This document shows, in pieces, positions 41,707 through 50,549 of a stretch of DNA of 64,000 nucleotides. Positions within the stretch are counted from its first letter, which is position 1, and every line of letters begins with the position of its first letter. Under the pieces are notes generated by a model that worked only from the letters and a program-made list of their open reading frames with translations, did not search any database and was not told the origin of the DNA. Source of the stretch: Ruegeria_C sp041537905. Lineage in GTDB: Bacteria; Pseudomonadota; Alphaproteobacteria; Rhodobacterales; Rhodobacteraceae. The translations under genes and the position numbers were made by a program. The stretch spans positions 49,836 to 113,835 of the forward strand of contig NZ_JBGRUO010000017.1 of NCBI RefSeq assembly GCF_041537905.1, given 5' to 3'.

Positions 41707-42633
41707 ATGAAAGACTTGCCGGAGGTGCGGGGTCGTCTGACCCCCGATCGCCCATTGAACGACCTAACCTGGCTGCGCGTGGGCGGCCCGGCAGATGCGC
41801 TGTTTCAACCTGCCGATATTGAGGATTTGCAGAGCTTCCTGCGGGATTTGCCCCCTGAGATCGACGTGTTTCCGATGGGCGTCGGGTCGAACCTAATTGT
41901 TCGGGACGGCGGGTTGCGTGCTGCGGTGATCCGGCTTGGCCGGGGTTTCAACGGGATCAAGGTTGAGGACCGTCGCGTCACCGCGGGGGCGGCGGCGCTG
42001 GATGCGCATGTGGCGCGCAAGGCGGCGGATGCGGGCATCGACCTGACCTTTCTGCGCACCATTCCCGGCGCGATCGGCGGGGCTTTGCGCATGAATGCGG
42101 GCTGTTATGGCAGCTATACGGCAGATGTCTTTGTCTCGGCCCGTGCGGTCACACGGCAGGGCGAAGTGATCACTCTCAGCGCCGATGACCTCAATTTCCG
42201 CTACCGTCAGACCGACCTGCCCGCGGGCGCAGTGCTGATTGACGCGGTGTTCGAAGGTCCCGAAGGTGATCCGGCAGAGCTTCATGCCCGCATGGAAGCG
42301 CAGCTGAAAAAGCGTGATGAGACGCAGCCTACCAAGGATCGCAGCGCTGGTTCGACCTTTCGCAACCCGGCCGGGTTTTCCTCCACGGGCCGCGCGGATG
42401 ATGTCCATGACCTCAAGGCGTGGAAGGTGATCGATCAGGCGGGCCTGCGCGGCGCGCGCCGGGGCGGGGCGCAGATGAGCGAGAAACACTCGAATTTCAT
42501 GATCAATACCGGCACTGCCACCGCCGCCGATCTCGAAGGATTGGGCGAAGAGGTGAGAAAAAAGGTTTACGATTCCAGCGGGATCACGCTAGAATGGGAA
42601 ATCATGCGGGTCGGTGAGCCGCTGACAGAATAA
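41707..42633 (+). CDS. murB: UDP-N-acetylenolpyruvoylglucosamine reductase MurB
   Basis: 308 residues. This FAD enzyme uses NADPH to make UDP-MurNAc. The N-terminus is LTPDRPLNDLTWLRVGGPADALFQPAD. The FAD signatures are FPMGVGSNLIVRDGGLRAAVIRL and IPGAIGGALRMNAGCYGSYTADV. The C-terminal domain has DRSAGSTFRNPAGF with the proton-donor serine, then GARRGGAQMSEKHSNFMINTGTATAADLEGLGEEVRKKV with the conserved Glu. This is the short type II form (lacking the extra tyrosine loop). Confidence 0.96.
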   Translation: MKDLPEVRGRLTPDRPLNDLTWLRVGGPADALFQPADIEDLQSFLRDLPPEIDVFPMGVGSNLIVRDGGLRAAVIRLGRGFNGIKVEDRRVTAGAAALDAHVARKAADAGIDLTFLRTIPGAIGGALRMNAGCYGSYTADVFVSARAVTRQGEVITLSADDLNFRYRQTDLPAGAVLIDAVFEGPEGDPAELHARMEAQLKKRDETQPTKDRSAGSTFRNPAGFSSTGRADDVHDLKAWKVIDQAGLRGARRGGAQMSEKHSNFMINTGTATAADLEGLGEEVRKKVYDSSGITLEWEIMRVGEPLTE

Positions 42634-42734
42634 ACCCCGGACCGAACCCCTTTCAGGCATTTTTCAGGGGCGGGAAATCGGGACAAAAACAAAGCGGATC
42701 GCCAAAATAAGATCCGGGCATATTGAGGCGCATT

Positions 42735-43655
42735 GTGGGTCAGTCGAGCAGGACAACCCCCAAAGTGGCGGTATTGATGGGTGGCCCCTCGGCGGAACGC
42801 GAGGTGTCGCTCAGCAGCGGGCGTGAATGCGCAGCCGCACTACGGGGCGAAGGATTTGAGGTGGTCGAGCTGGACGCTGGCCCGGACCTCTGCGACCGTC
42901 TGGCCGAAATCAAACCCGATGTCGCCTTCAACGCGCTGCACGGCCGCTGGGGCGAGGATGGCTGCGTGCAGGGCCTGCTGGAATGGCTGCGCATTCCCTA
43001 TACCCATTCGGGCGTGCTGGCCTCGGCTCTGGCGATGGACAAGCAGCGCTCGAAAGAGGTCTATGAGGCGGTCGGCCTGCCCATCGTGGAAAGCGTGATC
43101 TCGCATAAGGATGCGGTCATGGCGGCGCATCTGCTGGAGCCGCCTTATGTGGTCAAACCCAACAATGAAGGCTCCTCGGTCGGTATCTATATCGTGCAGG
43201 AAGGTGCAAATCGCCCGCCGGTGCTGGAAGAGACCATGTCGACCTATGTCATGGTCGAGGAATATGTCGCGGGCCGCGAACTGACGACCACGGTGATCGG
43301 TGACCGGGCGCTGACCGTGACCGATATCATCACCGAAGGCTGGTACGATTACGAGGCGAAATACGCCGTTGGCGGCTCGCGCCACGAGCTGCCCGCAGAT
43401 ATCCCGAAAGACGTGTTTGAGCGTTGTATGGACTATGCCCTGCGCGCCCATGACGCGCTGGGCTGCCGGGGCGTCACGCGCACCGATTTCCGCTGGGACG
43501 AGGCGCGCGGGGCAGATGGGCTGATCCTGCTGGAGACCAATACCCAGCCCGGCATGACCCCAACCTCTCTTGTGCCGGAACAGGCGGCGCTGTTTGGCAT
43601 GACATTCGGTCAACTCTGCGCCTGGATGGTGGAGGATGCCTCATGCGATCGCTGA
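42735..43655 (+). CDS. ddl: D-alanine--D-alanine ligase
   Basis: 306 residues from a GTG at 42735, chosen because GAGG (42726-42729) lies six bases upstream; a TTG at 42723 adds four residues. The ATP-grasp enzyme joins two D-alanines for MurF. Motifs: VAVLMGGPSAEREVSLSSG, HGRWGEDGCVQGLLEWLRIPYTHSG, YVVKPNNEGSSVGIYIV, RTDFRWDE and LLETNTQPGMTPTSLVPEQA. It overlaps ftsQ by 13 bases. Confidence 0.96.
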   Translation: MGQSSRTTPKVAVLMGGPSAEREVSLSSGRECAAALRGEGFEVVELDAGPDLCDRLAEIKPDVAFNALHGRWGEDGCVQGLLEWLRIPYTHSGVLASALAMDKQRSKEVYEAVGLPIVESVISHKDAVMAAHLLEPPYVVKPNNEGSSVGIYIVQEGANRPPVLEETMSTYVMVEEYVAGRELTTTVIGDRALTVTDIITEGWYDYEAKYAVGGSRHELPADIPKDVFERCMDYALRAHDALGCRGVTRTDFRWDEARGADGLILLETNTQPGMTPTSLVPEQAALFGMTFGQLCAWMVEDASCDR

Positions 43656-44656
43656 CACGGATCTTCCTGCCGGTGCGCTACCGCGAGAAACCGCTGGTGC
43701 GCAAGGATGCGCGGTTCTCGTCCGCCGAAACCTCGGGCTATGTCGCCAAACCCGCCGTCAAGCTGGATGGGCATGGCCGGATGGGGCGCGAGGCACCGCG
43801 ACGCGCCGACCCGGCCCCCTCGCGCCTGAACTACCGCATGCAGCGCTGGATGCTGACGCCCGGCATTCGCCTTGGGTTGCGCATCGGCGTGCCGCTCTGC
43901 CTTGCCTTTGCGGCGGGGGCGGCCTTCTGGGCGGATGAAGCGCGGCGCGATGCGGCAACCGGTTTCGTCGCCGAGATCCGCGCATCGATCCAGGAACGCC
44001 CGGAATTCATGGTCAAACTGATGGTCATCGACGGGGCGGGCACCAATCTGGCGCAAGATATTCGCGAGGTGGTGCCGCTGGATTTCCCGGTCTCCTCCTT
44101 TGATCTTGACGTGGCGCAGATTCGCGATGTGATCACCGGGCTGGATCCGGTCAAATCCGCCTCGGTCCGGGTGCGTCCGGGCGGTATTCTGCAGGTCGAC
44201 GTGGAAGAGCGGCAGCCCGTCGTGGTCTGGCGCACCCGTCAGGGCATCGAGATGCTGGATGAAACCGGCGCCCATATCGACATTCTGGAAAGCCGCAAGC
44301 TGCGCACCGACCTGCCGCTGATCGCGGGCAGGGGGGCGAACGCGCATGTGGATGAGGCGCTGGCGCTTTTTGCCGCCGCCGAGCCACTGGGCGAGCGCAT
44401 GCGCGGTCTGGTCCGCGTCGGCGAGCGGCGGTGGGATCTGGTTCTGGATCGCGGCCAGCGCATCATGCTGCCCACAACCCGCCCCGTGCAGGCGCTGCGG
44501 CGGGTGCTGGCGGTGAATGAGGTACAGGACATGCTGGAGCGGGATGTGGCCTCGGTCGATATGCGCATCGGCGAGCGTCCGACACTGAGAATGACACAGA
44601 ACGCCACCGAGGAATGGTGGCGCATAAGAAACCCAGGCGGGGACGGGCAAGACTAA
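43643..44656 (+). CDS. ftsQ: Cell division protein FtsQ
   Basis: 337 residues; GGAGG lies 8 bases before the ATG at 43643. A long cytoplasmic, basic N-terminus of about 75 residues precedes one membrane span (about 77-94). A periplasmic POTRA-like region follows (EFMVKLMVIDGAGTNLAQDIREVVPLDFPVSSFDLDVAQIRDVITGLDPVKSASVRVRPGGILQVDVEERQPV). This is in turn followed by the beta domain (VVWRTRQGIEMLDETG). It links FtsBL and the Z ring to septal synthesis. It is the usual partner between ddl and ftsA. Confidence 0.94.
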   Translation: MRSLTRIFLPVRYREKPLVRKDARFSSAETSGYVAKPAVKLDGHGRMGREAPRRADPAPSRLNYRMQRWMLTPGIRLGLRIGVPLCLAFAAGAAFWADEARRDAATGFVAEIRASIQERPEFMVKLMVIDGAGTNLAQDIREVVPLDFPVSSFDLDVAQIRDVITGLDPVKSASVRVRPGGILQVDVEERQPVVVWRTRQGIEMLDETGAHIDILESRKLRTDLPLIAGRGANAHVDEALALFAAAEPLGERMRGLVRVGERRWDLVLDRGQRIMLPTTRPVQALRRVLAVNEVQDMLERDVASVDMRIGERPTLRMTQNATEEWWRIRNPGGDGQD

Positions 44657-44657
44657 G

Positions 44658-45995
44658 ATGATGACGGACCTTTATCAGTCGCAACGGGCCATGCGTCAGA
44701 TGCGCCAGCAGGCGATGCAACGCGGCGTGGTGGCCATTCTGGATGTTGGCAGTTCCAAGATCGCCTGTCTGGTGCTGCGTTTCGACGGCACTGGCAAGCT
44801 GGCCGATGATGGCTCGATCGGGTCGATGGCCGGACAGACCGGGTTCCGGGTGATCGGGGCTGCGACCACCCGCTCGCGCGGGGTGCAATTCGGCGAGATC
44901 ACCGCCATGCAGGAGACAGAGCGTGCCATTCGCACCGCGCTCCAGGCGGCCCAGAAGATGGCCGAAATCCGCGTCGATCATGTGATCGCCTGTTTCTCAG
45001 GGGCCAACCCGCGTTCGTACGGGCTGGATGCCGAGGTCGAACTGGATACGCAGGAGGTCACCGAATCCGAGATCGGTCGCGTCCTGAACGCCTGCGAAGT
45101 GCCGGAATATGGCGCGGACCGTGAAGTGCTGCACGCCCAGCCGGTAAATTTCGCACTTGATCACCGCTCTGGCCTGATTGATCCGCGCGGGCAGTTGGGA
45201 CAATCGCTGTCGGTCGACATGCATATGCTGACCGTCGATGGCACCGCCATCCAGAACCTCGTGCGCTGCATCAAGCGCTGTGATCTGGAATTGGCGGGGA
45301 TTGCGAATTCGGCCTATGTGTCGGGCATTTCCTCGCTGGTTGAGGACGAGCAGGAGCTTGGCGCCGCCTGCATCGATATGGGTGGTGGCACGACCTCAGT
45401 GTCGATCTTCATGAAGAAACACATGATCTATGCCGATTGCGTGCGCATGGGCGGGGATCATGTAACCGGCGATATCTCGATGGCGCTGGGGGTTCCGGCG
45501 GCCAATGCGGAACGGATCAAGACCTTTTCCGGCGGGGTGCATGCCACCGGGGCCGATGACCGTGACATGATTGATATCGGGGGCGAGACTGGCGATTGGG
45601 AGCATGACCGGCGCAGCGTCAGCCGGGCCGAACTGATCGGCATCATGCGGCCTCGGGTCGAGGAAATCCTGGAAGAGGTGCGCGCCCGGCTCGACGCGGC
45701 GGGCTTTGACCATCTGCCGAGCCAGCAGATCGTGCTGACCGGTGGGGCCAGTCAGGTGATGGGCCTTGATGGGCTGGCAAGTCGTATCCTGGGCCAGCGG
45801 GTCCGGCTGGGTCGCCCGCTGCGGGTTCATGGCCTGCCGCAATCGGCCACCGGGTCTGGCTTTTCCAGCGCGGTGGGGCTCAGCCTGTTTGCGGCGCATC
45901 CGCAGGATGAATGGTGGGACTTCGAGATCCCGGTCGACCGCTATCCGGCGCGGTCCTTCAAGCGCGCGGTCAAGTGGTTCCGCGACAACTGGTAG
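44658..45995 (+). CDS. ftsA: Cell division protein FtsA
   Basis: 445 residues. This actin-like ATPase tethers FtsZ to the membrane. Visible parts are the phosphate-1 loop AILDVGSSKIACLVLRF, the inserted 1C domain, AACIDMGGGTTSVSIF (phosphate 2), and QQIVLTGGASQVMGLDGLA (adenosine). A C-terminal amphipathic helix, FKRAVKWFRDNW, is the membrane-targeting sequence. It begins one base after the ftsQ stop; its stop is two bases before the next small gene. Confidence 0.96.
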   Translation: MMTDLYQSQRAMRQMRQQAMQRGVVAILDVGSSKIACLVLRFDGTGKLADDGSIGSMAGQTGFRVIGAATTRSRGVQFGEITAMQETERAIRTALQAAQKMAEIRVDHVIACFSGANPRSYGLDAEVELDTQEVTESEIGRVLNACEVPEYGADREVLHAQPVNFALDHRSGLIDPRGQLGQSLSVDMHMLTVDGTAIQNLVRCIKRCDLELAGIANSAYVSGISSLVEDEQELGAACIDMGGGTTSVSIFMKKHMIYADCVRMGGDHVTGDISMALGVPAANAERIKTFSGGVHATGADDRDMIDIGGETGDWEHDRRSVSRAELIGIMRPRVEEILEEVRARLDAAGFDHLPSQQIVLTGGASQVMGLDGLASRILGQRVRLGRPLRVHGLPQSATGSGFSSAVGLSLFAAHPQDEWWDFEIPVDRYPARSFKRAVKWFRDNW

Positions 45996-45996
45996 A

Positions 45997-46404
45997 ATGA
46001 TGCGCCGGGCGACAGCCACGCTGGCGGGTGTGCTGGTGGCGGGGGCGGCTGCGGCCCAGACCCTGATAACGCCCGAGGCGTTTCTGGAAGTGGCGACGGG
46101 CAAGACGCTCAGCTTCTATGAAATCGAATCCGGCGAGCTGGTCGGGGTCGAGCAATTTCTCAACCCGTCGTTGTCGGTCTGGAGGGAGCCGGGCCAGCCC
46201 TGCGTCTACGGCAAGATCACCACGCCCGAGGGGCGAATCTGCTTTGCTTACGACAACCGGCAGGGGCCGCCGGTCTGCTGGTGGCCGTTCATGCGCGGTG
46301 ACCAACTGATGGTGCGACTCGACGTTTTGCTGAACGCGGAAATCCAGGAGGTCCGCGCGATCACCGACGAGGGGATCGACTGTCCGAACGCACCGACAAG
46401 CTAA
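45997..46404 (+). CDS. Small secreted protein with four cysteines, between ftsA and ftsZ
   Basis: 135 residues from the ATG at 45997 (a second ATG follows at once), beginning just after the ftsA stop. A signal peptide (about 1-20, GVLVAGAAAA-Q) leads to a compact beta-like domain. It contains GKTLSFYEIESGELVGVEQFL, WREPGQPCVYGKITTPEGRICFAYDN and PPVCWWPFMRGDQLMVRL, with cysteines at 69, 82, 94 and 129, probably two disulfides. The repeated GKT..FYE..G / WR..G.C.YG / G.ICF.Y pattern recalls small secreted families such as DUF995, without a firm match. Tight coupling to ftsA makes a divisome or periplasmic wall role worth testing, but nothing shows it. Confidence 0.75.
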   Translation: MMRRATATLAGVLVAGAAAAQTLITPEAFLEVATGKTLSFYEIESGELVGVEQFLNPSLSVWREPGQPCVYGKITTPEGRICFAYDNRQGPPVCWWPFMRGDQLMVRLDVLLNAEIQEVRAITDEGIDCPNAPTS

Positions 46405-46752
46405 AGAAACTGGTTGCGGCCAACCGAGTTGTCCCGCAAAATATCCACAAGGTCCGGCAGAGACCCGGCGGCAGGCAGAGCAGTCGCCTCAAAAACCGAA
46501 CAATCTCCGCGCATCCGGCGCGACCGTGGCTCATGCTGCGGCTGGACGCCCCTGCTCTTGTGGTAGGTGAGCTCGAAGCCGCAAGATTTTCCCTGTCATC
46601 CAAAATGAAGCGGGTCCCAGCGAAAATTCGCCCATATTTTGCGGTGTTTTTGCGTTTTTTTGGTGACGATCCGTCTGCATCACGGTAGGATCGGATGTGG
46701 ATAGGTAAAATAACGCCCGCGAATGCGGGCATTTAGTACAGGCGGACAGAGT
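46405..46752 (+). promoter_or_regulatory. ftsZ leader and promoter region with a hairpin
   Basis: 348 bases without a gene. A GCCCGC-GAAT-GCGGGC hairpin (46715-46730) lies 22 bases before the ftsZ ATG and would fold in its leader. It is too short and lacks a T-run for a terminator, so a role in mRNA stability or translation is more likely. The long gap implies that ftsZ has its own promoter here. No clear -35/-10, CtrA box or other operator was found by eye. Confidence 0.5.
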
Positions 46753-48414
46753 ATGACACTGAACCTTTCGATGCCCGGTCAGGACGATTTGAAGCCCCGG
46801 ATCACTGTATTCGGGGTCGGCGGGGCAGGCGGCAATGCCGTCAACAACATGATTGAAAAGCAATTGGAAGGCGTCGAGTTTGTCGTCGCCAACACCGACG
46901 CGCAAGCGCTGCAGCAAAGCCGCTCGGAAGCGCGGGTGCAATTGGGCGTGAAAGTGACCGAAGGTCTGGGTGCCGGCGCGCGCCCGACGGTTGGCGCTGC
47001 GGCTGCCGAAGAAAGCATCGAACAGATCGTCGATCACCTGGCCGGCGCGCATATGTGCTTCATCACCGCTGGTATGGGCGGGGGCACGGGCACCGGGGCC
47101 GCTCCGATCATCGCGCAGGCAGCGCGGGAACTGGGTGTTCTGACTGTTGGCGTGGTAACCAAGCCCTTCCAGTTCGAAGGCGCCAAGCGGATGCGTCAGG
47201 CCGAGGACGGTGTTGAGAGCCTGCAAAAGATGGTCGACACGCTGATCATCATCCCCAACCAGAACCTCTTCCGTCTGGCCAATGAAAAGACCACCTTTAC
47301 CGAGGCGTTCTCGATGGCCGATGACGTTCTCTATCAGGGTGTGAAGGGCGTGACCGACCTGATGGTCCGTCCGGGCCTGATCAACCTCGACTTCGCCGAC
47401 GTTCGCGCCGTGATGGACGAGATGGGCAAGGCGATGATGGGCACCGGCGAGGCCGATGGCGAAGATCGCGCAATCCAGGCCGCCGAGAAGGCCATCGCCA
47501 ACCCGCTGCTGGACGAAATCAGCCTGCGCGGGGCCAAGGGCGTGCTGATCAACATCACCGGTGCGCATGACCTGACCCTGTTCGAGCTGGACGAGGCCGC
47601 CAATCGTATCCGCGAGGAAGTGGACCCGGACGCCAACATCATCGTTGGTTCGACGCTGGATACGGCGATGGAAGGCACGATGCGCGTTTCGGTCGTGGCC
47701 ACCGGCATCGACGCCACCGAAGGTGCCGCTGAAACGCCTGTTGCCCGCCGTCCGATGTCAGCGCCGCTCAAGCAGAAGGTCGACGCCGAAGAGGCCCAGG
47801 CCGAACCGGCGCCGCAGCCTGTCGCTGCTCAGACATCGCAACCAGCGCCGGAACCGGCCCGCGTGGCAGAAGCCCCGGCAGAAGAGCCCGGCCTGTTTGA
47901 CGGTGTTCCCGCACAGCCCGCCGCGGCTCGTGCTGCGGTCGACGAGGTCGAAAGCAGCCAGCAGGTGCAGGATGATGATGGTCTGCCTCAGCCGGTCTAT
48001 CAGCCCCGGGTTCCGGCCTTTGAGCCGCGCACCGAGGCACATGATGCGCCGGTTGACAGCTTTGTCGCCCCCAAAGCACCAGAGCCGGGCACCCCGTCGC
48101 CCGAAGCCCTGCAGCGCTTGCAGGCGGCGGCCCAGCACGTGCCCTCGCAGCCCAGACAACCTGCGAGCCAGCCCGAGCGCCTCGCTGCCGCAGTGCAGCA
48201 AGCGCAGGCCGACAAACCGCGTTTCGGCTTCAATCGACTGATCGACCGTATGACCGGCCACGCAGCGGACACGCCGGACGAGCGTGCCGCGCCGCCGGTG
48301 CGCCAGCAGCCGGTTCTGCGCCAGACTGACGCTGCGGCACATGCGCCGGTCGATCCGGACCCCGAACAGGAGCGGATCGAAATTCCCGCCTTCCTGCGCC
48401 GTCAGGCCAACTGA
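46753..48414 (+). CDS. ftsZ: Cell division protein FtsZ
   Basis: 553 residues from the ATG at 46753 (MTLNLSMPGQDDLKPRITVFGVGGAGGNAV). This tubulin-like GTPase forms the Z ring. The GTP loop is GMGGGTGTGAAPIIAQAA; the T7 synergy loop is NLDFADVRAVMDEMGKAMMG. After the core (about 1-320) comes a very long Ala/Pro/Gln/Glu-rich linker of about 215 residues. The conserved C-terminal peptide RIEIPAFLRRQAN binds FtsA. Long linkers are typical of Alphaproteobacteria. A terminator follows 25 bases after the stop, so ftsZ ends the dcw transcript. Confidence 0.97.
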   Translation: MTLNLSMPGQDDLKPRITVFGVGGAGGNAVNNMIEKQLEGVEFVVANTDAQALQQSRSEARVQLGVKVTEGLGAGARPTVGAAAAEESIEQIVDHLAGAHMCFITAGMGGGTGTGAAPIIAQAARELGVLTVGVVTKPFQFEGAKRMRQAEDGVESLQKMVDTLIIIPNQNLFRLANEKTTFTEAFSMADDVLYQGVKGVTDLMVRPGLINLDFADVRAVMDEMGKAMMGTGEADGEDRAIQAAEKAIANPLLDEISLRGAKGVLINITGAHDLTLFELDEAANRIREEVDPDANIIVGSTLDTAMEGTMRVSVVATGIDATEGAAETPVARRPMSAPLKQKVDAEEAQAEPAPQPVAAQTSQPAPEPARVAEAPAEEPGLFDGVPAQPAAARAAVDEVESSQQVQDDDGLPQPVYQPRVPAFEPRTEAHDAPVDSFVAPKAPEPGTPSPEALQRLQAAAQHVPSQPRQPASQPERLAAAVQQAQADKPRFGFNRLIDRMTGHAADTPDERAAPPVRQQPVLRQTDAAAHAPVDPDPEQERIEIPAFLRRQAN

Positions 48415-48439
48415 TAGCGGTCACAAAGTTGATGAATCT

Positions 48440-48462
48440 GGCCACCTTCGGGTGGCCTTTTT
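48440..48462 (+). terminator. Intrinsic terminator after ftsZ
   Basis: GGCCACC (48440-48446) and GGTGGCC (48451-48457) enclose a TTCG tetraloop and are followed by five T, C and five more T. It is a textbook terminator that separates ftsZ from lpxC. Confidence 0.93.
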
Positions 48463-48517
48463 CTTTTTGAAAACAAGAGTTTGACGGCCCGCAGGCGGTC
48501 TTCTGCCGCTCTGTTAC

Positions 48518-48527
48518 AAACATGTTT
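48518..48527. promoter_or_regulatory. AAACATGTTT palindrome upstream of lpxC
   Basis: A 10-base perfect palindrome lies about 100 bases before the lpxC start, in the gap between the ftsZ terminator and lpxC where the lpxC promoter must lie. It is a candidate operator by symmetry only. Confidence 0.3.
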
Positions 48528-48627
48528 CATTTGGTTGCAAAGATTGAGTTGAGCCTTAAGGGCCCCTCCATTAGTTGATCTGGCAACACAGCTCACTGAG
48601 GCTGGAAACCGTCCCAAGAGGTCTCTC

Positions 48628-49548
48628 TTGCAACATACGCTGAAAACTCCGGTCACCTTCAAAGGTGTTGGTCTGCACGGCGGCGCGCGTGTGATGATGA
48701 CCCTGCGTCCGGCGGCTGCCGGTCACGGCATCTGGTTCAAGCGGACGGATATCGAATTGGGCGACGCGATGATCCCGGCCATTTATGACCGGGTCGAGCG
48801 GACGCCGCTCTGCACCAAGCTGGTCAATGACAGCGGTGTGTCGGTTTCAACGGTGGAACATATTATGGCGGCATTGGCGGGCTGTGGGGTCCACAATGCG
48901 CTGATCGAGGTTGACGGGCCCGAAGTTCCGATCATGGACGGCTCGTCGGTCGCATTCGTGCGCGGCATCATGGCAAAAGGGGTACGCCAGCAAGCCGCGC
49001 CGGTTTTGGCTTACGAGGTTATGAAACCTGTCACTGTAGAAAAAGACGGAGCCAAGGCCACATTGCTGCCCGCTGACCGGCTGGAGATCGACTTCAGCAT
49101 CGACTTCGACGACGCCGCCATCGGGCAGCAAACCAAAACGCTCGACATGTGCAACGGTACCTTCGCCCGCGAGCTGTGCGACAGCCGGACGTTTTGCCGC
49201 AAGGCAGATGTGGACATGATGCGCGAGAACGGCTTGGCGCTTGGCGGCACGCTCGACAATGCGGTTGTCGTGGATGGTGACATCGTGATGACCCCCGGCG
49301 GCCTGCGCCACGAGGATGAGGCCGTGCGGCACAAGATGCTGGACGCGCTTGGCGATCTCTACATGGCTGGTGGCCCGATTCTGGGCCGCTATGTCGGCGA
49401 TAAGGCGGGGCATTCCATGACCAACACGCTGCTGCGGGCGCTGTTCGAAACACCCGGCGCAGTGCGCCCGGTTCTGTGTGACGCGGAAACGACCGCCCGC
49501 CTGCCCGGTCAGGGTCTGGTCTGGACCGAGATTCCACTGGTGGCCTGA
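48628..49548 (+). CDS. lpxC: UDP-3-O-acyl-GlcNAc deacetylase LpxC
   Basis: 306 residues from a TTG at 48628 with AGAGG six bases upstream; the sequence begins QHTLKTPVTFKGVGLHGG, the normal LpxC start, so TTG is well supported. It is the zinc hydrolase committing to lipid A. The zinc and catalytic motifs are STVEHIMAALAGCGVHNALIEVDGPEVPIMDGSS, then EAVRHKMLDALGDLYMAGGPILGRYVGDKAGHSMTN, holding the His-His-Asp ligands and the catalytic His. It is separated from ftsZ by a terminator, so its expression is independent of the dcw transcript. Confidence 0.96.
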   Translation: MQHTLKTPVTFKGVGLHGGARVMMTLRPAAAGHGIWFKRTDIELGDAMIPAIYDRVERTPLCTKLVNDSGVSVSTVEHIMAALAGCGVHNALIEVDGPEVPIMDGSSVAFVRGIMAKGVRQQAAPVLAYEVMKPVTVEKDGAKATLLPADRLEIDFSIDFDDAAIGQQTKTLDMCNGTFARELCDSRTFCRKADVDMMRENGLALGGTLDNAVVVDGDIVMTPGGLRHEDEAVRHKMLDALGDLYMAGGPILGRYVGDKAGHSMTNTLLRALFETPGAVRPVLCDAETTARLPGQGLVWTEIPLVA

Positions 49549-49678
49549 CACTTTTGCCGGGCCATCAAACTTGTGACCTCCTGCGCGCTTTAAGGCGTTT
49601 TGCACCCGAAGCTTATGTGCTAGACCAAGCCCCATACGGGCTGTGCGCCCCAATGCAGGACGACAAGGAATAGTGGGA

Positions 49679-50524
49679 ATGATTGGCAGCAGGGCAGGGG
49701 CCAAATTGATTGGCGCACTTCTTGTGGCAGTTTGTTTGACGGCCTGTGGCAATCGCAGTGGGGCGGATCGCACTCAGAATCTGGACGGATTCACGCCCGA
49801 GCAGATTTTTGAACGCGGTGAATTCGAACTTTCGCAGGAACGTGCGGAAGACGCTGCATATTACTTCTCCGAGATAGAGCGGCTCTACCCCTATTCCGAC
49901 TGGGCCAAGCGAGCGCTGATCATGCAGGCCTTTGCCTTCCATTCGGGCCGCGACTATGTCGAAAGCCGCGCCGCCGCGCAGCGCTATATCGACTTCTATC
50001 CGACAGATGAGGATGCCGCTTATGCGCAGTATCTCCTGGCGCTCAGCTATTATGACCAGATCGACGAGGTCGGCCGCGACCAGGGCCTGACCTTTCAGGC
50101 GTTGCAGGCGCTGCGCACGGTGATCGAGGTTTATCCTGACAGCCAATATGCCACATCGGCGATCCTGAAATTCGATCTGGCCTTTGACCATCTTGCCGGC
50201 AAGGAGATGGAAATTGGCCGCTATTACCTGCGCAAGCAGCACTATGCCGCTGCGATCAACCGCTTCCGTGTCGTTGTCGAGGATTTCCAGACCACAACCC
50301 ACACAGCCGAGGCGCTCTATCGTCTGGTCGAAGCCTATCTGTCACTGGGTCTGGTGAATGAGGCGCAAACCGCAGGCGCGATCCTTGGCTATAACTACCA
50401 GTCGACCGATTGGTATCAGGATGCCTATAAATTACTGACCTCGCGCGGGTTGGAGGCCAGGTCTCGCGGCAATAACTGGCTCAGCCAGATTTATCGCCAG
50501 TCGATCAAGGGGCAGTGGCTCTGA
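49679..50524 (+). CDS. bamD: Outer membrane assembly lipoprotein BamD
   Basis: 281 residues from the ATG at 49679 (AAGGA upstream; a GTG two codons earlier is possible). The lipoprotein signal ends LTAC with Cys23 as acylation site. TPR repeats fill the mature part, starting TPEQIFERGEFELSQERAEDAAYYFSEIERLYPYSDWAKRALIMQAFAFH. QALRTVIEVYPDSQYATSA and AINRFRVVVEDFQTTTHTAEALYRLVEAYLSLG follow. With BamA it inserts beta-barrel proteins into the outer membrane. The placement lpxC-bamD-recN is normal for Alphaproteobacteria. Confidence 0.94.
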   Translation: MIGSRAGAKLIGALLVAVCLTACGNRSGADRTQNLDGFTPEQIFERGEFELSQERAEDAAYYFSEIERLYPYSDWAKRALIMQAFAFHSGRDYVESRAAAQRYIDFYPTDEDAAYAQYLLALSYYDQIDEVGRDQGLTFQALQALRTVIEVYPDSQYATSAILKFDLAFDHLAGKEMEIGRYYLRKQHYAAAINRFRVVVEDFQTTTHTAEALYRLVEAYLSLGLVNEAQTAGAILGYNYQSTDWYQDAYKLLTSRGLEARSRGNNWLSQIYRQSIKGQWL

Positions 50525-50549
50525 TCATGGCTGCGTGACGGACGGATCG

